DNA from: Bradyrhizobium sp. OK095
GTDB taxonomy: Bacteria > Pseudomonadota > Alphaproteobacteria > Rhizobiales > Xanthobacteraceae
Assembly (NCBI RefSeq): GCF_900109945.1
Contig: NZ_FOBX01000002.1
Span: 124,001-188,000, forward strand
Direction: 5' to 3'
Length of the DNA: 64,000 nucleotides
In this document: in pieces, positions 60,808 to 64,000 of the stretch
How the letters are laid out: each line of letters opens with the position of its first letter
Numbering within the stretch: the stretch's first letter is position 1
Made by a program: the position numbers and the translations under genes
Notes under the pieces: model-generated
The model's database searches: none
Told to the model about the DNA's origin: nothing
Seen by the model: the letters and a program-made list of their open reading frames with translations, nothing else

Positions 60808-61971
60808 CTAGAGCTGCAAGCCGTTCTTGATGGTGCTGCGCGCAACCAGCATGCGGTGGATTTCGGAGGTGCCGTCATAGATGCGGGTGACGCGGGCGTC
60901 GCGATACATGCGCTCCAGCGGCAGGTCCTTGCTGAAGCCCATGCCGCCGAACACCTGGATGGCGCGGTCGACCACGCGGCCCTGCATCTCCGACGCCGCG
61001 ACCTTGATCATCGAGACCTTGTCGCGCGCATCCCGGCCCTGGTCGATGTCCCAGGCGGCGTTCATCACCATCATCTTGACGCCAAAGATCTCGATGGCGG
61101 AATCGGCGATCAGTTTCTGCACCATCTGAAAGTCGCCGATCGGCTGGCCGAACTGGCGCCGCTCGCCGGCATGCTTGCGCATCATTTCGAGCGCGCGCTG
61201 CGCCATGCCGACGGCGCGCGCGCCGATATGGGCGAGACGGATCTGGAGCACGCTCTGCATGATCAGCTTGAAGCCGCCGCCGACCTCGCCGAGCACGGCG
61301 TGTTTCGGGATACGGCAGTCCTCAAAGCTCAGCTCGGCATGGCCGTAGCCGCGATGACCCATCATCGGCTGGGTCCGCGCCACCTTGAAGCCTGCCGTGC
61401 CACGGTCGACCAGAAACAGGGTAATGCCGCCCCGCGCCCGCTTGTCCTTGTCGGTGAGCGCCATCAGGATCACATAGTCGGCGATGTCGCCGTCGCTGAT
61501 GAAATGCTTGGTGCCGTTGAGCACCCACGCGTCGCCGTCAAGATGAGCGGTCGTGCTGATCGACGCCGCATCGGAGCCGGCGCCCGGCTCGGTGATCGCC
61601 ATGGCGCAGATCTTGTCGCCCTTCACCGTCGGCAGCAGATAGCGCGCGACCTGATCGCCCTTGCAGGCCATCAGCATCGGATAGACTTGGCCGAACACGC
61701 GCCGGATCAGCGCGTCCGACGTCTTGCCGAACTCCTCCTCGACCAGGCAATGCTCGATGCAAGACAGCCCGCCGCCGCCGACATCCGCCGGCATGTTCAT
61801 CGCGTAAAGGCCGAGCTTCTGCGCCTTGGCCTTGGTGACTGCCAGCACGTCGGCGGGCACCGTGGCCGTGCGCTCCACCTCGTCTTCGAGCGGCTGCACC
61901 TCCGTCTCGACGAAACGGCGGACGGTGTCGACCAGGAGGCGCGTATCCTCAGGAATCGAGAAGTCGATCAT
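60808..61971 (-). CDS. Acyl-CoA dehydrogenase
   Basis: 387-residue flavoprotein with the three-domain ACAD pattern: ITEPGAGSDAASISTTA near 128-144, LNGTKHFISDGDIADY near 152-167, RRQFGQPIGDFQMVQKLIAD near 272-291 and QVFGGMGFSKDLPLERMYRDARV near 338. The position of the catalytic Glu of medium-chain ACAD (YEGT) holds Asp366 here (YDGTSEIHR). It introduces a double bond in an acyl-CoA; hydration by the MaoC-type proteins would follow. Confidence 0.92.
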   Translation of the reverse strand: MIDFSIPEDTRLLVDTVRRFVETEVQPLEDEVERTATVPADVLAVTKAKAQKLGLYAMNMPADVGGGGLSCIEHCLVEEEFGKTSDALIRRVFGQVYPMLMACKGDQVARYLLPTVKGDKICAMAITEPGAGSDAASISTTAHLDGDAWVLNGTKHFISDGDIADYVILMALTDKDKRARGGITLFLVDRGTAGFKVARTQPMMGHRGYGHAELSFEDCRIPKHAVLGEVGGGFKLIMQSVLQIRLAHIGARAVGMAQRALEMMRKHAGERRQFGQPIGDFQMVQKLIADSAIEIFGVKMMVMNAAWDIDQGRDARDKVSMIKVAASEMQGRVVDRAIQVFGGMGFSKDLPLERMYRDARVTRIYDGTSEIHRMLVARSTIKNGLQL

Positions 61972-63158
61972 CGCGCCACTCCGACAGCCTTGCCGGCGAT
62001 CATCGCGTCGATATCGGCCGCGCCGTAACCGATCTCGCCAAGCACTTCGCGCGTCTGCGCGCCTAACCGTTGCGGCACCAGCCGCACCTCCGGCGTCTGG
62101 CCGTCATAGCGGGCGGGATGCGCGACCATCCGGATCGGCGCGCCGCCTGCGCTCTCGGCCGTCTTGAACACGCCAAGATGATTAAGCTGGGGATCAGTCT
62201 CGAGATCGCGATAGTCCTGCACCGGCGCGTGCCAGATGCGCGCGGCTTCGAGCGCCGGCAGCCAGTCGGCTGTCGACTTCTGTTTCAGCCTGACAGCGAC
62301 GATCCGCGTGATCTCCTCACGCTTCGAGAAACTGTCACCTTCGCCGAACTGCTTCAGCTCCTCGCTGTCCAGCGCGACCGCCAGCGCCTTGGGCGCGGCC
62401 ATGGAGATCGCCATATGACCGTCCGCCGTGGCGTGAACGCCGTAGGGCCCGGGGCTGAACCATGCCGCGATGCCGGCTGGACCGCGCGACGTCGGCGACG
62501 GCGCGCCGTTGAGCCATGCCGTCAGCGGCTCGACCTGGAGATCAAGCGCGGCCTGATAAAGGTTGACCTCGACCAGCCGGCCTTTGCCGCTCTTCGTCCG
62601 TGCGAACAAGGCGGCGAGAATGCTCATGGCATAGAGCGAGGCTGCATGCTGGTCGACGATGACAGAACCGACCGCCGTCGGTTCGCCGTCAGCGCGTCCC
62701 GTCCGCATCGCAAGACCCGACATCGCCTGGAGCAGCAGGTCCTGCCCCGGCCGATCCTTGTAGGGCCCGTCCGATCCGAATCCGGTGGCGACAGCATAGA
62801 TCAAGCCGGGATTGATCGCCTTCAACGTGTCGTAGCCGAGGCCGAGCTTGGCCATGGTGCCCGGCCGAAAATTCTCCATCACGACATCGGAGGTCGCGAC
62901 CAGCTTCTTCACGGCGGCGATGCCATCGGGATGCTTCAGGTCGACCGCGATGCTGCGCTTGTTGCGCCCGGTCGCGAGATGATTGACGCTGTCGCCCGCG
63001 ACAAAGTGATTGGCGACCGCCCAGTTGCGCTGAAACGCACCCTCGATCGGCTCGACCGCGATGACATCGGCGCCGAGGTCGGCGAGCGTCTGCGCAGCCA
63101 ATGGTCCCGCGAGATAATGATTGAAGCTGAGGATCTTGACGCCGTCGAGCAGGTCCAT
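61968..63158 (-). CDS. CaiB/BaiF-family (class III) CoA transferase
   Basis: 396-residue CoA transferase with the family start MDLLDGVKILSFNHYLAGPLAAQTLADLGADV and the catalytic Asp169 (VGSVIVDQHAASLYA), at the same position as in formyl-CoA transferase. It loads CoA onto the pathway acid before dehydrogenation. I chose ATG 63158 on family alignment; ATG 63173 right after the upstream stop would add five residues. Its stop overlaps the acyl-CoA dehydrogenase start. Confidence 0.92.
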   Translation of the reverse strand: MDLLDGVKILSFNHYLAGPLAAQTLADLGADVIAVEPIEGAFQRNWAVANHFVAGDSVNHLATGRNKRSIAVDLKHPDGIAAVKKLVATSDVVMENFRPGTMAKLGLGYDTLKAINPGLIYAVATGFGSDGPYKDRPGQDLLLQAMSGLAMRTGRADGEPTAVGSVIVDQHAASLYAMSILAALFARTKSGKGRLVEVNLYQAALDLQVEPLTAWLNGAPSPTSRGPAGIAAWFSPGPYGVHATADGHMAISMAAPKALAVALDSEELKQFGEGDSFSKREEITRIVAVRLKQKSTADWLPALEAARIWHAPVQDYRDLETDPQLNHLGVFKTAESAGGAPIRMVAHPARYDGQTPEVRLVPQRLGAQTREVLGEIGYGAADIDAMIAGKAVGVAR

Positions 63159-63173
63159 CCGTTCACATCCCAT

Positions 63174-64000
63174 TCAAGCTGCCGCAATTGGCGCGCTACG
63201 CCACGCCAGATCGAACGTCTTGACCAGCGCGCGTGCAGCGGCATCCTGCGCAGCCGGCAGCGGCAGCCGCGGCGGGCGTGGATTGCCGACTGAGAAACCC
63301 ATATGGCCGAGCAGCGCCTTGCTGCCGGCGACATAGGCCTGGCCGCCGACGAACTCGATCACCGGCAAATATTTGAGATAAAGCTCGCGTGCCTCTTTGA
63401 TCGCGCCGTGATCGGCGACGAGGCTGAAGATGCGCGCCATCTCCGCCGGCACCACGTTGGAGGCGACCGCCACCCAGCCCTGGGCGCCTTCGACAAAGGA
63501 TTCGAAGCCGAGAATACCGCCGAACACGGTCATCCTGTCGCCGCAGAGGCGGATGATGTCGCGCACGCGCGTCACTTCCAGCGTCGACTCCTTGATATAG
63601 AGGCAGTTGTCGATCTCGGCGATGCGCGCCACCAGCGGTGGCTTGAGATCGACATTGGCCGTCGCCGGATTGTTGTAGACCATGATCGGCAGCGAGATCG
63701 CGTCGCCGACCGTCTTGTAATGGTGGACCAGCTCGTCGTCGGTCGGCGTCGAGTAGAACGGCGGAATGATCATGACGCCGTCGGCGCCCAGTTTTTCGGC
63801 ACGGCGGCTGAGGCGAACAACCTCGCGCGTATCCTCCGCCCCCGTTCCGATCAGCACAGGCACACGCCCCGCGGCCTGATTGATGACGACCTCGGCGACA
63901 AGCGCCTTCTCGTCATCGTCCAACGACAGGAACTCGCCGGTGGAACCGAGCGGGATCAGCCCGTGAATGCCTTCTGCAATCTGCCAATCGACGAAGGCGC
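63174..64000 (-). CDS. Dihydrodipicolinate synthase-family protein, third copy, 5' end cut by window
   Basis: The coding frame runs off the window end; about 275 residues are present. It has a standard pyruvate loop (PLGSTGEFLSL), catalytic-type Tyr (MVYNNPATAN) and the Schiff-base Lys (LYIKESTLEV). It is therefore a more typical DapA-like aldolase than the two downstream copies with NGHAGE. It directly precedes the CoA transferase gene in the operon. Confidence 0.9.
   Translation of the reverse strand, partial: AFVDWQIAEGIHGLIPLGSTGEFLSLDDDEKALVAEVVINQAAGRVPVLIGTGAEDTREVVRLSRRAEKLGADGVMIIPPFYSTPTDDELVHHYKTVGDAISLPIMVYNNPATANVDLKPPLVARIAEIDNCLYIKESTLEVTRVRDIIRLCGDRMTVFGGILGFESFVEGAQGWVAVASNVVPAEMARIFSLVADHGAIKEARELYLKYLPVIEFVGGQAYVAGSKALLGHMGFSVGNPRPPRLPLPAAQDAAARALVKTFDLAWRSAPIAAA

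Overview
This 64-kb, GC-rich window looks like accessory catabolic chromosome from an alphaproteobacterium. The style of the genes (TRAP, peptide and NitT-type ABC importers, XDH-like hydroxylases, DapA-like aldolases, CaiB-type CoA transferases) suggests Bradyrhizobium or a close relative; that genus call is inference. I see 59 protein genes or edge-truncated genes. There is no rRNA, tRNA, insertion sequence, CRISPR array or phage gene. Genes are tightly packed, with ATGA-type start/stop overlaps and many leftward operons.

Layout. (1) 1-7.65 kb: a molybdenum hydroxylase (FAD and molybdopterin subunits) and an amidohydrolase run leftward. A MarR regulator, an NCS1 permease and an acetamidase/formamidase run rightward. 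Three copies of a CGAAG-type palindrome mark a local MarR circuit. (2) 7.65-17.1 kb: a leftward block with a TRAP importer (dctPQM type), an alpha-hydroxy-acid oxidase, an NtaA-type FMN monooxygenase, a PDC-hydrolase-like amidohydrolase, a LysR regulator, a flavin reductase fused to a MarR-like domain, and an RraA/aldolase-fold enzyme. (3) 17.5-33.1 kb: a long leftward series from a D-hydantoinase through a sugar-epimerase-like protein, an SDR and a flavin monooxygenase, then two complete peptide-type ABC importers in tandem. (4) 33.1-42.0 kb: hydantoin racemase, flavin reductase, D-carbamoylase, acyl-CoA ligase, class III aminotransferase and HyuB/HyuA. (5) 42.5-55.2 kb: a MocR regulator. A GntR/FCD regulator stands between a leftward operon (SDR, aminotransferase, alpha/beta hydrolase, M20 amidohydrolase, RutF-like flavin reductase) and a rightward operon (THI5-like ABC importer, class II aldolase, NtaA-type monooxygenase). 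(6) 55.2-64 kb: three DapA-like aldolases, an amino-acid ABC importer, and a CoA module (CoA transferase, acyl-CoA dehydrogenase, two hot-dog hydratases).

How it fits together. The common theme is scavenging nitrogen and carbon from small cyclic or amide compounds: import, ring oxidation or hydrolysis, then deamidation or transamination. The strongest non-coding signal is six sigma-54 (-24/-12) promoter matches with the strict GG-N10-GC spacing. Each sits directly upstream of a transport or hydrolase operon: NCS1 permease, XDH/amidohydrolase, both peptide ABC systems, and both arms of the GntR locus. At three of them a candidate MarR or GntR operator overlaps the predicted transcription start; at a fourth (49.6 kb) a GntR box lies about 40 bp downstream of it. 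This suggests substrate-specific repressors layered on a nitrogen-status sigma factor. It was read by eye and needs a matrix scan and transcript mapping.
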